Notes: generated by a model from the sequence alone, not told the origin. A stretch of DNA of 64,000 nt from Desulfobacterales bacterium (GCA_034003325.1 JAVEYW010000001.1:157838-221837), one strand, 5' to 3'; counted from the stretch's first letter, positions 33,734-43,360 are shown. Translations and numbers: made by a program.

Positions 33734-35542
33734 TTATTTGCCTCCCAGGGAATCATCCGAAATTTCAACGGCGGCGCCACAGGTATCGCCGATCGCACGC
33801 ATGCGGCCGAGAGTCACCGGCAGGACGGTTTTAATAAAATATTCGGCTGATTTGAGCTGACCCTCATAAAAAACGATATCTCTTTTGTTATCCGTTTTTT
33901 CCAGTTTTTGGGCGGCAACGGTGGCCCGCCACAACAGCATCCAGGCCATCGTGACATCGCCGATAACCTGCAAAAAGGGGCACGCAAAGGAAAAGGCTTT
34001 TTTCACATCCGGCCCCATGGCCGTCATCCCCAGATGCATGGCTGTTTCTCCGAGCTTTCCAACCGCGAGGGTTAGTTTTTCCGCCAGTTCCGCTACCGGC
34101 GCCGCGGCCTTGGCCTCGGCGATGGTTTTCTGCATTCTGCCCAGCAAATGCTTAAACGCGTTGCCCTGTTTCATGCCGAGCTTTCGCCCCAATAAATCCA
34201 TGGCCTGAATGCCGTTGGTACCTTCGTAGATGGGACAAACCCGAACATCGCAAAGCAATTGCCCCACGGGATACTCTCGAATATACCCGTAACCACCAAA
34301 AACCTGAACCCCCATATCACAAACCTCCACGGCGCGATCCGATACATACCCCTTGGCAACGGGAATCAACACATCGATAAGATCCTGATAGATTTCTTTT
34401 TGTTCTTCGCTTTGGGCGATGTGCTTTTTATCTTCACATAGACCGACAAAATAGAGAAGACTTCGCATGCCTTCCACATACATCTTCATGGTCAGCAGCA
34501 TGCGCCGGACATCCGGATGATTCACAATCGCCACGGAGGCCTTATCCCTGGAACCGAGCATAACGCCCTGAATCCGCTGGCGGGCATACGACAGCGCATG
34601 AAGATAAGAAGAAGAGGCGCAGGATAAGGCTTGTAATCCCACCGCCAACCGTTCCTCGTTCATCATGATGAACATGGCGGCAAGGCCCTTATTTTCCTGA
34701 CCCAGCAGGGTGCCGATGCATTTTCCCCGGCTGCCCAGCGCCATGGCGCAAGTGGCATTGCCGTGAAGCCCGATTTTTCTTTCAATGCCGGTGCAAATAA
34801 TATCATTTCGCGCCCCGAGACTGCCGTCGTCATGGACGAGATATTTGGGCACGAGAAAAAGGGAAATCCCCCGGCTGCCCTCGGGTGCGCCTTCGATTCT
34901 GGCCAATGTCGGATGAATGATATTTTCCGTGAGATCATGCTCGCCGCCGGAGATAAATATCTTGTTCCCCGTGATGGTGTAAGTGCCGTCCGGGTTTTTC
35001 ACGGCGGTGGTGGTCAAGGCGCCCAAATCGGAACCGGCTTCCGCCTCCGTCAACAGCATGGTGCCGGTCCACTGGCCGGTATACATTTTTTTCAAATAAA
35101 TCGCCTTTTGCTGCTCCGTACCGAAAACTTCAATGAGCCGCGCCGCCCCGTGCGTCAGGCCCGCAAACATCATCAGGGCAATATTGCCGCCGATCAGATA
35201 ATCCTTGGCAGCCAGGGAGACCACCTCGGGCATCCCCTGCCCGCCCCACTGCGGATCCCGGGTCAGCGCCAGCCATTCGCCGGCTGTCAACAAATGCCAG
35301 GCTCGTTTATATTCCGCCGGGGTTGAGACGGTTTCCTTATCGAAGGAGCATCCAAGTTCATCGCCGATTTTCAATGTGGGGAGCAGCTCCTTGATCGCCA
35401 GATTGCGCGCCTCGGCGATAATTCTATCCACCACCTTTTTATCAAATTCGGCGAACTGCGCGGCTTTGCACAATACATCAACCTGAAATTGTTCATGAAG
35501 CACAAAATCCACATCCCTTCGGTCTGCAATCACCTGTGCCAT
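33734..35542 (-). CDS. Acyl-CoA dehydrogenase
   Basis: A 602 aa flavoprotein of the acyl-CoA dehydrogenase family, longer form with a C-terminal extension. Seen: the N-terminal helical domain, FAD-binding LLTEAEAGSDLGALTT, FISGGEHDLTE, QVFGGYGYIREYPV and the catalytic glutamate in CPIYEGTNGIQ. It oxidises acyl-CoA thioesters to enoyl-CoA, passing electrons to ETF. The long form resembles enzymes acting on unusual acyl-CoA substrates such as methylthiopropanoyl-CoA, but substrate choice cannot be read. A palindrome typical of a TetR operator lies upstream at 35662-35677. Confidence 0.92.
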   Translation of the reverse strand: MAQVIADRRDVDFVLHEQFQVDVLCKAAQFAEFDKKVVDRIIAEARNLAIKELLPTLKIGDELGCSFDKETVSTPAEYKRAWHLLTAGEWLALTRDPQWGGQGMPEVVSLAAKDYLIGGNIALMMFAGLTHGAARLIEVFGTEQQKAIYLKKMYTGQWTGTMLLTEAEAGSDLGALTTTAVKNPDGTYTITGNKIFISGGEHDLTENIIHPTLARIEGAPEGSRGISLFLVPKYLVHDDGSLGARNDIICTGIERKIGLHGNATCAMALGSRGKCIGTLLGQENKGLAAMFIMMNEERLAVGLQALSCASSSYLHALSYARQRIQGVMLGSRDKASVAIVNHPDVRRMLLTMKMYVEGMRSLLYFVGLCEDKKHIAQSEEQKEIYQDLIDVLIPVAKGYVSDRAVEVCDMGVQVFGGYGYIREYPVGQLLCDVRVCPIYEGTNGIQAMDLLGRKLGMKQGNAFKHLLGRMQKTIAEAKAAAPVAELAEKLTLAVGKLGETAMHLGMTAMGPDVKKAFSFACPFLQVIGDVTMAWMLLWRATVAAQKLEKTDNKRDIVFYEGQLKSAEYFIKTVLPVTLGRMRAIGDTCGAAVEISDDSLGGK

Positions 35543-35661
35543 GGCAAAGTTCCCTTCTTAACGGGGTTATTGAAAAATTAACGTGCCAATCGCCATCCGC
35601 ATTCGATGGGGTTGTGAGTCTGTGGTTTTTCAGAAATACAATTATAAAATCAAAATGATAA

Positions 35662-35677
35662 ATGAGCGTACGTTCAT
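35662..35677. promoter_or_regulatory. Palindromic operator candidate upstream of the acyl-CoA dehydrogenase
   Basis: ATGAGCGTACGTTCAT is a 16-base palindrome with one mismatched pair. It lies between the divergent acyl-CoA dehydrogenase and sensor kinase genes. The TGAACG-CGTTCA core resembles operators of TetR-type regulators of fatty acid breakdown. No such regulator is in the window. Confidence 0.45.
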
Positions 35678-35823
35678 ACTACCGAGAGCGCCCCGCCACT
35701 GTCAATTAAAAACACACAACGGGGGCACTTCTTGTTTGCTTTTTTCAAGCCTTTATGCGTACATATCCCAAAATTCAGCCGTTTGTTCAGCCGTCCGTTT
35801 ACCATCTTAAAATGGAGTCAGGC

Positions 35824-37311
35824 ATGCGCACGGAAAAAGAAAAAAAATACATGCTTAAAGCCGTGGACGCGTTGCAAAGGGAGATAGTCGTTGTCTCGCC
35901 GGGGTTTGAAATATTGGCTGCCAACCGATTTTCCCGCGAGCGCCGTGGAATGAATATGGTCGGTCAGCCCTGTTATCAAGTTTTTTTTAATCACAACGCG
36001 CCATGTGACGATTGCCCCGGCATTCCGGCATTTACCTGCGAAAAGAATCCTTTTCAGCGTAAGCTCCAACAGAATCTGAACACCGATCGCGCCTCCTGTT
36101 ACCCGATTCGCGGTGAAAACGGGATCGAGGCCATGGTCATGATGGACTTTGATCTGCACCGGCTCGACAAATTGGAAGAAGAGGTCCAGCGGTCCAATGC
36201 GTTTCTGAAAAACCTGATCTTAAGCGCCGTGGACAGCGTTATCGCCGCGGATAAAACCGGGCGCATCTTAATTTTCAACGAAGCGGCGGCGGAAATTTTG
36301 GGCTATAATATTGAAACGGCCCTCAATGAAATCAATATTCGGGATATGTATCCGGGCGACGGCGCCCGGGATGTAATGCGAAAGCTCAGAAGCCAAGACC
36401 ACGGCGGCAAGGGCAAACTCAAGTCCTATCTGGTCAACCTTCTGGGGCAAAACGGTCAAACAATTCCCATCAGCTTGAACGCAGCCATCATCTACGAAGG
36501 CGATAAGGAGGTGGCCACGATCGGTTTTTTCCACGATATGCGAGATGAGCTCAGCATTAAAAAAGAATTGGAAAGAACGCAAGTTCAATTGCTGCAGGCG
36601 GAAAAAATGGCATCTTTGGGCAAATTGGCCGCCGGCGTGGCCCACCAGTTGAACAACCCGCTGGGCGGCATCACCTTGTTTACCAAACTGGTGCTGGAAG
36701 AACACGACTTGCCCGAATCGGCCAAGGAAGATCTGACGAGAATTCTCAAAGATGCCGAACGTTGCCGGGATACGGTCAAGGAGCTTCTTGAATTTACACG
36801 GCAGACCAAGCACATGATGCGACCTCATGATATCAACCGTGCGCTTTTAAGAACTCTGTTCCTTTTGGAAAATCAAACGCTGTTTCAAAACATCACCATC
36901 GAGAAACAATTGGCGGAGGATTTGCCGCAGCTTATGGGGGATATTCAACAGCTCAATCACCTGTTCATGAATATCATTCTCAACGCGGCGCAAGCCATGG
37001 AAGGCAAAGGTGCGTTGACGCTAAAAACAACGCTGTTGCCCGATGGGGAATTCATCTGTATTGAAATCACGGACACCGGGCCGGGAATCCCCGACGACAT
37101 TTTGGCCCATATCTTCGAGCCTTTTTTTACCACCAAGGAAGAGGGCAAAGGCACGGGTTTAGGACTAAGCCTGGTCTACGGGATTGTGGAAAACCACGGC
37201 GGCCGCATTCACGCCAAGAGCAAACTCGGCGTTGGAACGAGCTTTATTATCGAATTGCCGGTATCCGGACCGACCGAAAAAGGAGTTGAGAATGGTCAAT
37301 CAACTGGATAA
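35824..37311 (+). CDS. PAS sensor histidine kinase
   Basis: A 495 aa soluble kinase without membrane segments. Seen: an N-terminal PAS-like region with a cysteine group ([17 protein letters not shown]) that could bind a metal or sense redox, a second PAS domain (about residues 115-240; [20 protein letters not shown]), the phospho-acceptor box in [12 protein letters not shown], and ATPase boxes N ([14 protein letters not shown]), G1 (DTGPGIP) and G2 ([12 protein letters not shown]). ATG 35824 fits a GGAG site best. It overlaps the following response regulator/kinase gene by 20 bases, so they form one signalling operon. Confidence 0.88.
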   Translation: MRTEKEKKYMLKAVDALQREIVVVSPGFEILAANRFSRERRGMNMVGQPCYQVFFNHNAPCDDCPGIPAFTCEKNPFQRKLQQNLNTDRASCYPIRGENGIEAMVMMDFDLHRLDKLEEEVQRSNAFLKNLILSAVDSVIAADKTGRILIFNEAAAEILGYNIETALNEINIRDMYPGDGARDVMRKLRSQDHGGKGKLKSYLVNLLGQNGQTIPISLNAAIIYEGDKEVATIGFFHDMRDELSIKKELERTQVQLLQAEKMASLGKLAAGVAHQLNNPLGGITLFTKLVLEEHDLPESAKEDLTRILKDAERCRDTVKELLEFTRQTKHMMRPHDINRALLRTLFLLENQTLFQNITIEKQLAEDLPQLMGDIQQLNHLFMNIILNAAQAMEGKGALTLKTTLLPDGEFICIEITDTGPGIPDDILAHIFEPFFTTKEEGKGTGLGLSLVYGIVENHGGRIHAKSKLGVGTSFIIELPVSGPTEKGVENGQSTG

Positions 37312-38782
37312 TGCGTGTATTTTAATCGTGGATGATGAACAAAGTATTCGAGAAGGCTCCGAGAGAATTCTTTCCCGCATGGGATGCCGGGCACTGACCG
37401 CCAGCCGTGGCGAAGAAGGCCTGGCGATTTTAGACCGGGAGCCGGTTTCCATCGTGCTGCTGGACATGAAAATGCCCGGCATGGACGGAATGGAAGTATT
37501 AAAAGAAATCACCTTGAAGCATAAACACATTCTCGTTATCGTCATTACCGGTTACGCCACCGTGGAAACGGCCATTGAGGCGATGAAAAAAGGGGCCTAC
37601 GATTTTATCCCCAAGCCTTTTGAGCCGGACCAATTGCGCATCGTGATCAACCGCGCCCTTGAAAAACAGCGACTGACAATGGAGGCTGAAAAATCGGAAC
37701 TGGCCCGCCAAAGAACCTTGCTGGATCTGGACACGGAAAAAAGCCGCGTTCGGTCCATCGTCGAATCCCTTCCCAACGGTGTCCTCGTTACCAACGCCAA
37801 AGGGCGCGTTGTTCTGATGAATCCGGCTTGCCGCCGGTATCTGGGCATACCGCCCGAAAAAGAAACCGGGCTACCGGTGGAAGAATACATTTCAGACAAA
37901 GGCATGTGCCGGTTAATCATGGAAATTTCCGAAGGCTGCCATGTGGATTATGACGATATTCCAACCTATGAGTTTGCATCCGCAGCCGAGACTTATCTCC
38001 TCGCCCGTGCCCGGCCCGTGCTGGGTGAAAAACGGGAATGCCTCGGAACCGTCGTCAACTTTGCCGATGTGACCGCCATGAAGGTGCTGGATCGGCTTAA
38101 ATCGGAATTCGTCGCCAAAGTCTCCCATGAGCTCAGGTCCCCCCTTTCGACCATTCATGAACAATTGGCCCTGGTAATGAACGACATGGTGGGCGAAATG
38201 TCTAAAAACGATGCGCATCTATTGTCAAGAGCCAAGGAAAAGACGCAGGGGCTGATCTCTTTGATTGGTGACCTGCTGGATTTGTCGCGCATCGAAAGCG
38301 GCTCGGTTTGCCAGGAAGCCAAATCCATTCAGCTTGAAGATCTTTTAAGGGGCATTGTTGATTTTCTCGGCACAAGAGCCAAAACCAAAAGGCAGTCATT
38401 AACCTTGCAACTTCCCAAAGCCCCCCTTTCCCCGCTTACTTCGGACCCCTTGGCGCTGGAGAGCATTTTCGGCAATCTCATCGCCAATGCCATTAATTAC
38501 ACCCCGGAAGGGGGGGAGATAAAAGTTGTTGCGGACCAGGCCGGCGTGAACCTTCGCGTCCGGGCTCAAGACGCGGGGTTCGGCATTGAGGCGAAACACC
38601 TGGATAAAATTTTCGAGCGGTTTTATCGGGTTCAGGATGAAAAAACCCGCTTTATCACCGGCACCGGCCTGGGGCTACCCATTGTCAAAGGCTTGCTGGA
38701 TTCCATGAACGGCGTTATTCAGGTGGAAAGCGAACCGGGGGTGGGGACTACTTTTACCGTATTGATCCCGGCGATCAAATAA
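37292..38782 (+). CDS. Hybrid response regulator-PAS-histidine kinase
   Basis: A 496 aa soluble protein. Seen: an N-terminal receiver domain (residues 8-125) with the acceptor aspartate in LLDMKMPGMDG and lysine in IPKPFEP; a coiled linker; a PAS domain (about 150-260); the HisKA box KVSHELRSPLS; and ATPase boxes NLIANAINYTPEGGE, DAGFGIE and GTGLGLPIVKG. The receiver-first order suggests that the upstream kinase (overlapping by 20 bases) phosphorylates it and tunes its own kinase output. AGGAG lies before ATG 37292. No DNA-binding output domain is adjacent. Confidence 0.87.
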   Translation: MVNQLDNACILIVDDEQSIREGSERILSRMGCRALTASRGEEGLAILDREPVSIVLLDMKMPGMDGMEVLKEITLKHKHILVIVITGYATVETAIEAMKKGAYDFIPKPFEPDQLRIVINRALEKQRLTMEAEKSELARQRTLLDLDTEKSRVRSIVESLPNGVLVTNAKGRVVLMNPACRRYLGIPPEKETGLPVEEYISDKGMCRLIMEISEGCHVDYDDIPTYEFASAAETYLLARARPVLGEKRECLGTVVNFADVTAMKVLDRLKSEFVAKVSHELRSPLSTIHEQLALVMNDMVGEMSKNDAHLLSRAKEKTQGLISLIGDLLDLSRIESGSVCQEAKSIQLEDLLRGIVDFLGTRAKTKRQSLTLQLPKAPLSPLTSDPLALESIFGNLIANAINYTPEGGEIKVVADQAGVNLRVRAQDAGFGIEAKHLDKIFERFYRVQDEKTRFITGTGLGLPIVKGLLDSMNGVIQVESEPGVGTTFTVLIPAIK

Positions 38783-38813
38783 GCGAATAAGGTTATGACC
38801 ATGGTTTCCGCCA

Positions 38814-38892
38814 CGCCAGGGTATTTTTTCCAGACCGGCAGGAACTCGCTGTCGCTCAAACAGCCTGCCGCTCTTCCAAAAACACCCTGGCG
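38814..38892. repeat. Inverted repeat downstream of the hybrid kinase
   Basis: CGCCAGGGTATTTTT at 38814 and its imperfect complement ending ACCCTGGCG at 38892 enclose a second dyad, CCGGCAGG with CCTGCCG. It lies between the end of the kinase gene and the convergent aroE-like gene and could terminate transcription or be a small repeat element. Confidence 0.5.
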
Positions 38893-38945
38893 CGGCCTCC
38901 CTACCGTAGGATATTGGCCGAAACGATAATCAAGGCCGCGGATAA

Positions 38946-39758
38946 TTACTCTTCGAGTGCTTTTTGAAACTCTTCCGGCGGCACCTGAATGCCGGTCCAG
39001 AGCAAAAAAGTGCGCCTTGCCTGGTGAACGAGGGTGGACAGCCCGTCCATGAAGGGAATCTGCCGGGAAAGGGCCATTTGCTCCCAGAAACTGTGACTGC
39101 GCCCGTAGTTCATATCCGCCACCAGCCGACAATGTTGAATATCCAACCGGTTGACGATAGCCGCCAACTCCGGGGCCTCCTCGGTCATGGAAACCGACGT
39201 CGTGTTGATCACGATGTCGGCATCAAGGGGCCGATCCGCCACCGTATCAATGGAGACGGCTTGGCCGCCGATTTTCTGAATGACACCCAGCGTTTTTTTA
39301 TGATTTCGTCCCGCAATATAAATGGTGTCCGCCTGAAGCCAGTTCAGAATGAACACCACCGCTTTTGCCATGCCGCCATTGCCGAAAACCAAGGCCGTCT
39401 TGCCGCTCACATCAAAGCAAGCCTCCTTCAGCGCATCCATAAAGCCGATGGCGTTGGTATTGTACCCTTTCAGATCATTGCCATGGCGAACAATGGTGTT
39501 GACGGCACCGATCATATTGGCGCCCTCGGAGAACACATCAATGAAAGGCATAACTGCTTCTTTGTAAGGCACGGTAATATTGGCGCCCGCCATATTTAAA
39601 ATACGGATACTGTGAACCGCCTGCCCGAGATGCTCCGGCGCCACCTTAAACGGGACGTACGTTCCCTTAATCCCCAGCCGCTGCATCACTCTGGTAAAAA
39701 CAAGCGGCGATTTGGATTGAAACGCCCTTTCATCGCTCAGGATACAAAACACTTTCAT
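38946..39758 (-). CDS. Shikimate dehydrogenase-like protein (AroE family), altered active site
   Basis: A 270 aa protein of the AroE family, which reduces 3-dehydroshikimate with NADPH. Seen: SKSPLVFTRVM, the catalytic lysine in NITVPYKEAV, the Rossmann motif VFGNGGMAKAV, INTTSVSM and C-terminal DGLSTLVHQA. The catalytic aspartate of the usual NTDG motif is replaced: the sequence reads YNTNAIGF. This could reduce or change activity, so I do not give the symbol. ATG 39758 is chosen from family similarity; the frame is open to 39800. It follows the HdrBC-like gene by 72 bases on the same strand. Confidence 0.78.
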   Translation of the reverse strand: MKVFCILSDERAFQSKSPLVFTRVMQRLGIKGTYVPFKVAPEHLGQAVHSIRILNMAGANITVPYKEAVMPFIDVFSEGANMIGAVNTIVRHGNDLKGYNTNAIGFMDALKEACFDVSGKTALVFGNGGMAKAVVFILNWLQADTIYIAGRNHKKTLGVIQKIGGQAVSIDTVADRPLDADIVINTTSVSMTEEAPELAAIVNRLDIQHCRLVADMNYGRSHSFWEQMALSRQIPFMDGLSTLVHQARRTFLLWTGIQVPPEEFQKALEE

Positions 39759-39830
39759 GTGGTCATTCCGTATGAATCGAATGTGGGCGTGCGAACACAC
39801 AATAAAGGGTTTGCCGAATCGGCAATTCGG

Positions 39831-41129
39831 TTACAACCCCAACTCTTTAAGATCCGGTCCCAAATATTCCCTTTCATTCTCGCCCAGAACCCCCAAGGAC
39901 AGGCAGATGAGGGTCCATAAATGGACCGTATGATAGCCGCCATCAAAGTGCTCGCTTAAATCGTGAATCTGAGCATGGCAGTTATGGCATGGCGTGATGC
40001 AGTAAACAGCGCCGGTTTCCTTGATCTGTTCGAATTTTCTTCTTCCATAATGCCGGCGTGCTTCCGGAAGCCCTGCCTGTAAAAAGCCGCCCCCGCCCCC
40101 GCAGCAAAAATTATTGCTGAAGTTCGGCGTCATATCCACGAAATTCTCTTCACCGACAACCGATTTCACCACAAACCGAAGATCTTCCGCGATGGGATCT
40201 CCCAGGGATTTTCGAACCAACTGGCAGGGATCCTGAACCGTGAATTTAATTCTCAATTCCCGGTTCCAGTCAGCGTTGACCTTGAGTTTCCCTTCACGAA
40301 TCCATTGGGCGTAGTATTCGATGATGCTTTTGATTTCAAATTGATGCGGAATGTTGAACCGTTTCAGTCCGACCCGGACTGCAAAAAATTCGTGCCCTCA
40401 CTCCGTATTGAGCCAGACCTTGCACCCCAGATCGTCCACTGCCTTTGCCTTTACTCGGACGATATGCTCCCAGCTTTCAAAGTCCGCACAGAACATACAA
40501 TAATTTTCAGCTGCCCATCCCTTGGAACCATAGGTCCAGTCCGCTCCGGCCAAATGCAGAATCTTCCACAACGGCACCATTTCGTCCGGTTCCGTTACCG
40601 GTTCGCGCGAATTCTGATTGAGAAAAAAATAGGCACCCTTTTTATCCATAGGTGCTTCAAGCGCCTCAAATCCGGGCTGGTTTTCCCGAACCTCTTCAAG
40701 CACATCCGCGACGACAAACCGCCAGTCTTCTTCCGATGCCCCCATGGCGCTGCACGTATCATTTTTCAGGGCCACATCACAGGAAGACCTAATACCTTTG
40801 GGTTGGTTATCCTTTGCCCAGTGGTTGCGAATGTTCAACACCAGTTGGGGAATATCAATTTTCATCGGACAGACCCGAATACAGCGCTGGCACATGGTAC
40901 ACATCCAGGCCCATTGCGTACTGAGAATCTCGTCGTCGAGTCCCAGCGCAGCCATACGCAACAATTTTCGGGGATCCATATCTTCCAAACCGGATGCGGG
41001 ACATCCGGATGCACAGGCACCGCAGGTAAGGCACATATTCAGGTTGCCGCCATCGGGCAACAACTGCATGACCTTTTGCTGAAAGATGTTTTTTTGACCC
41101 GGTTTGATTTTAAGGACACCGGATGACAT
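39831..41129 (-). CDS. HdrBC/HdrD-like iron-sulfur selenoprotein (in-frame UGA at 40398-40400)
   Basis: A 432 aa protein when UGA is read as selenocysteine (Sec244). N-terminal HdrC part: two 4Fe4S motifs, CLTCGACASGCP and CTMCQRCIRVCP. C-terminal HdrB part: two CCG-type domains, with CMFCADFE...NTE-U-GHEFFAVR in the first and NNFCCGGGGGF...CITPCHNCHAQ in the second. The UGA replaces the conserved cysteine of the family NTECGH motif, and both sides stay in one frame. A perfect 6 bp hairpin follows at 40365-40381. ATG 41129 lies behind AAGGAG. Known relatives exchange electrons through disulfide/heterodisulfide chemistry or feed HdrA; it lies in the same direction as the Met/Hdr genes, after a response regulator. 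Confidence 0.85.
40365..40381 (-). promoter_or_regulatory. SECIS-like hairpin of the HdrBC-like gene
   Basis: In the mRNA, CAGUCC and GGACUG form a 6 bp stem around the loop GGGUC, starting 17 bases after the UGA. The GGUC in the loop is also found in the E. coli fdhF SECIS loop, where it is recognised by SelB. Confidence 0.65.
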
Positions 41130-41272
41130 AAGAATCTCCTTTGAGCTAACGGATTAAGGTAATCTTTTAGCCGGCTCAGCCGAGCCATGCAGTCTTAGCG
41201 GCACTTCGGATGTCTTGGCCGGTACCCGCGCCGGATATCGGCCAAAACACCCCGGGGATTGATGAATGATAT

Positions 41273-41665
41273 CTATTTCATATTGACCAATCGCTTGATG
41301 CTCTCGGTAATATCCGCAGCGGATGCCGGTTTCGGCAAATAATCATCGGCTTCCATACTCATCCCGCCGTGGTGAGAATACCGGGTGGAACTAATGTGGG
41401 AGGCAACCGCGGTAAGCATCAAAATGGGAATATCCGAATACTTCGCATCCCTTTTCAGTTCCGCGCACATCTCATAGCCATCCTTTTCAGGCATCATGAC
41501 GTCCAGCACGATGGCATCCGGCGGATTGGCTTTGACTTTTTCGATTCCCTCATTCCCGTTGTAAGCAACCTCTACGGCAAACCCTTCCTTTTCCAAATTC
41601 CCCTGAACAATCGACGCAAAATCCGGTTCGTCATCCACAACCAGGATACGTTTTTTTTCGGCCAT
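41273..41665 (-). CDS. Single-domain response regulator (CheY-like)
   Basis: A 130 aa receiver domain with no output domain. Seen: acidic pair DDEPDF (residues 11-16), acceptor aspartate in AIVLDVMMPEKDG (about 55), threonine in LMLTAVAS and lysine in YLPKPASA. The stretch between beta-4 and alpha-4 (SHISSTRYSHHGGMSMEADD) is longer than in CheY and rich in serine/histidine. It lies between metF and the HdrBC-like gene on the same strand, so it may link this energy-metabolism cluster to a signalling pathway, possibly by protein contact. Confidence 0.88.
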   Translation of the reverse strand: MAEKKRILVVDDEPDFASIVQGNLEKEGFAVEVAYNGNEGIEKVKANPPDAIVLDVMMPEKDGYEMCAELKRDAKYSDIPILMLTAVASHISSTRYSHHGGMSMEADDYLPKPASAADITESIKRLVNMK

Positions 41666-41762
41666 GTGTCCTCCTTTCCGCTCAATTGGCAGATGTAAAC
41701 CTCAGCAGCAGCCTTGCTCATACCTTATGGGCAAACCACCTGTCGGTCACAATCCGCAAGCC

Positions 41763-42695
41763 CTAATCAACCGCCGGTCTAGGATACAAGCCGGCCGCTT
41801 CCACAATCTCGGGCACCTTCTGTTCCCATTCTATGGCCATGATATGAAACCCAGAGACGCCTTTACACTCTTTTAAGCGTTCAATGGATTCAATGCAAAT
41901 CTTAATTCCTTCTTCGGCCTGTTTTTCCTTGGGAACGCCGGCCAGTCGCTTGACGACGTCATCGGGCACATCCATTCCGGGCACCTTGTTTTTCATATAG
42001 CGCGCCATGCCGGCGGATTTAAACGGCGTCAAGCCGGCCAGAATAAAGGTTTTTTCATGAAGCCCCCGGTCACGCGCCAGTCTCATCCATTCTTCGAACC
42101 GATCGAGATTGTAAATGCATTGGGTTTGAATAAACTCGGCACCTGCCGCGATTTTCTTGGCAAGTCGCGGCACCCTGATTTCAAAAGGATCCGCAAACGG
42201 ATTGGCCGCACACCCCACAAACATTTGCGGCGGTCTGTGAATCTCGTCCCCTCCCAGAAACTTGCCTTCATCCCGCATATGCCGGACGGTCTGAATCAAT
42301 TGCATGGAGTCCAGATCGTGAACATTCTGACCGGTGGGGCAATCCCCGAACGATTGATGGTCGCCGGAAAGGCATAACATGTTATGAATGTCAAACGATG
42401 CCGCGCCGAGAATATCACTTTGAATGGCAATCCGGTTCCGGTCCCGGGTCACCATCTGAAGCACAGGCTCCAGGCCCATAAGCTTTAAACGAATGCAGGC
42501 TGCCAGGCTGCACATTCGGGTCATGGATGTTTGATTGTCCGTGATATTGATGGCGTCCACATGATTTTTAATCAGTTCCGCCTTCTCCATGATTTCCTTG
42601 GGGTCACTGCCACGCGGCGGCCCGCATTCGGAAGTCACGGCCAAGTGCCCCGCCCTGAGGATTTTTTCAAGCTTGCTCGGTGTGTTTACGCTCAT
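41763..42695 (-). CDS. metF: Methylenetetrahydrofolate reductase, catalytic subunit
   Basis: A 310 aa TIM-barrel flavoprotein that reduces methylene-H4F to methyl-H4F. Seen: the catalytic glutamate in AVTSECGPPRGSDP, AINITDNQTS, QMVTRDRNRIA, the FAD region LCLSGDHQSFGDCP and FIQTQCIYNLDRFEEW. The length matches the short bacterial/acetogen MetF that works with MetV. ATG 42695 overlaps the metV stop (ATGA); the frame upstream to 42752 is metV read in another phase. In the methyl branch of the Wood-Ljungdahl pathway it would take electrons through MetV from the Hdr/Mvh proteins encoded upstream. Confidence 0.92.
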   Translation of the reverse strand: MSVNTPSKLEKILRAGHLAVTSECGPPRGSDPKEIMEKAELIKNHVDAINITDNQTSMTRMCSLAACIRLKLMGLEPVLQMVTRDRNRIAIQSDILGAASFDIHNMLCLSGDHQSFGDCPTGQNVHDLDSMQLIQTVRHMRDEGKFLGGDEIHRPPQMFVGCAANPFADPFEIRVPRLAKKIAAGAEFIQTQCIYNLDRFEEWMRLARDRGLHEKTFILAGLTPFKSAGMARYMKNKVPGMDVPDDVVKRLAGVPKEKQAEEGIKICIESIERLKECKGVSGFHIMAIEWEQKVPEIVEAAGLYPRPAVD

Positions 42696-43360
42696 TCCTG
42701 CACATCCTCCCTCGCAACTTTCCGGGGGCCCCCTGCCCGATCTTTCGACCAATCCTTCAGGGGCGCCAGTTTTTCATAGTCGTCCAGCCTGCCCAACGCC
42801 TTTAAGCGGTCCACTATCAATTGCCATGCGCACTCGGTATCACTTCGCAGTTCGCACTTGCCTTTGGAAGATCCGCCGCAGGGGCCATTGAGTATTCGTT
42901 TGGCACATCTGGATACCGGACATATGCCGCCGGTTGAGGCCAAAATACACTGGCCGCACCCCTGACAGCGCTCGCTCCAGAGACCCCGCTTTTCCGTAAC
43001 CCCCATAAAACAGGTGTTCACCCCAGGATATACCGGCAAGCTATGGTATTTTTCAGCCATAAACTGAACCCCGACACCGCAGGCGATGGAAACGACGGCG
43101 TCGTAATTATCCACCGAATCCCGAAGCTCTTCCAAATACTCATGATCGCACTGCCGCTCCAGGGTCCTTTCATCAATCGACTTTTGTTTGCCCTGGTTCA
43201 TAAAGTACATTCTCAACGCGGAAGCCAGCACACCGACCTCTTTTTTCCCGCCGGCTTCACACACCGTTACGCATTCATTGCAACCCAAAATTAAAATGCG
43301 CTCATGGTTTTGAATCTGTTCAATGATCTCTTCGATCGGCTTCTTATCAGCTACTATCAT
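42692..43360 (-). CDS. metV: MetV-type zinc/iron-sulfur subunit of MTHFR
   Basis: A 222 aa protein of the MTHFR-C (MetV) family. Seen: ILGCNECVTVCEAGGKKE at the N-terminus, VSIACGVGVQF, and a cysteine-rich C-terminus (ERCQGCGQCILASTGGICP, CAKRILNGPCGG, GKCE) that binds iron-sulfur clusters. In acetogens MetV holds MetF and connects it to electron donors. It overlaps metF by 4 bases. It lies 69 bases after mvhD, consistent with one transcript hdrA-mvhD-metV-metF. ATG 43360 is followed by IVADKKPIEE, the usual start. Confidence 0.9.
   Translation of the reverse strand: MIVADKKPIEEIIEQIQNHERILILGCNECVTVCEAGGKKEVGVLASALRMYFMNQGKQKSIDERTLERQCDHEYLEELRDSVDNYDAVVSIACGVGVQFMAEKYHSLPVYPGVNTCFMGVTEKRGLWSERCQGCGQCILASTGGICPVSRCAKRILNGPCGGSSKGKCELRSDTECAWQLIVDRLKALGRLDDYEKLAPLKDWSKDRAGGPRKVAREDVQE

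Noticed and set aside
40305..41126. 273-codon plus-strand frame over the HdrBC-like gene
   Set aside because: It is antisense to conserved iron-sulfur motifs and has no ribosome site.
39831..41129. Two separate genes (HdrC-like 40398-41129 and HdrB fragment 39831-40256) split by a stop codon
   Set aside because: Both parts are in the same frame with conserved coding sequence right after the UGA, the UGA replaces a conserved cysteine and a SECIS-like hairpin follows, so one Sec-containing gene is more likely than a nonsense mutation.
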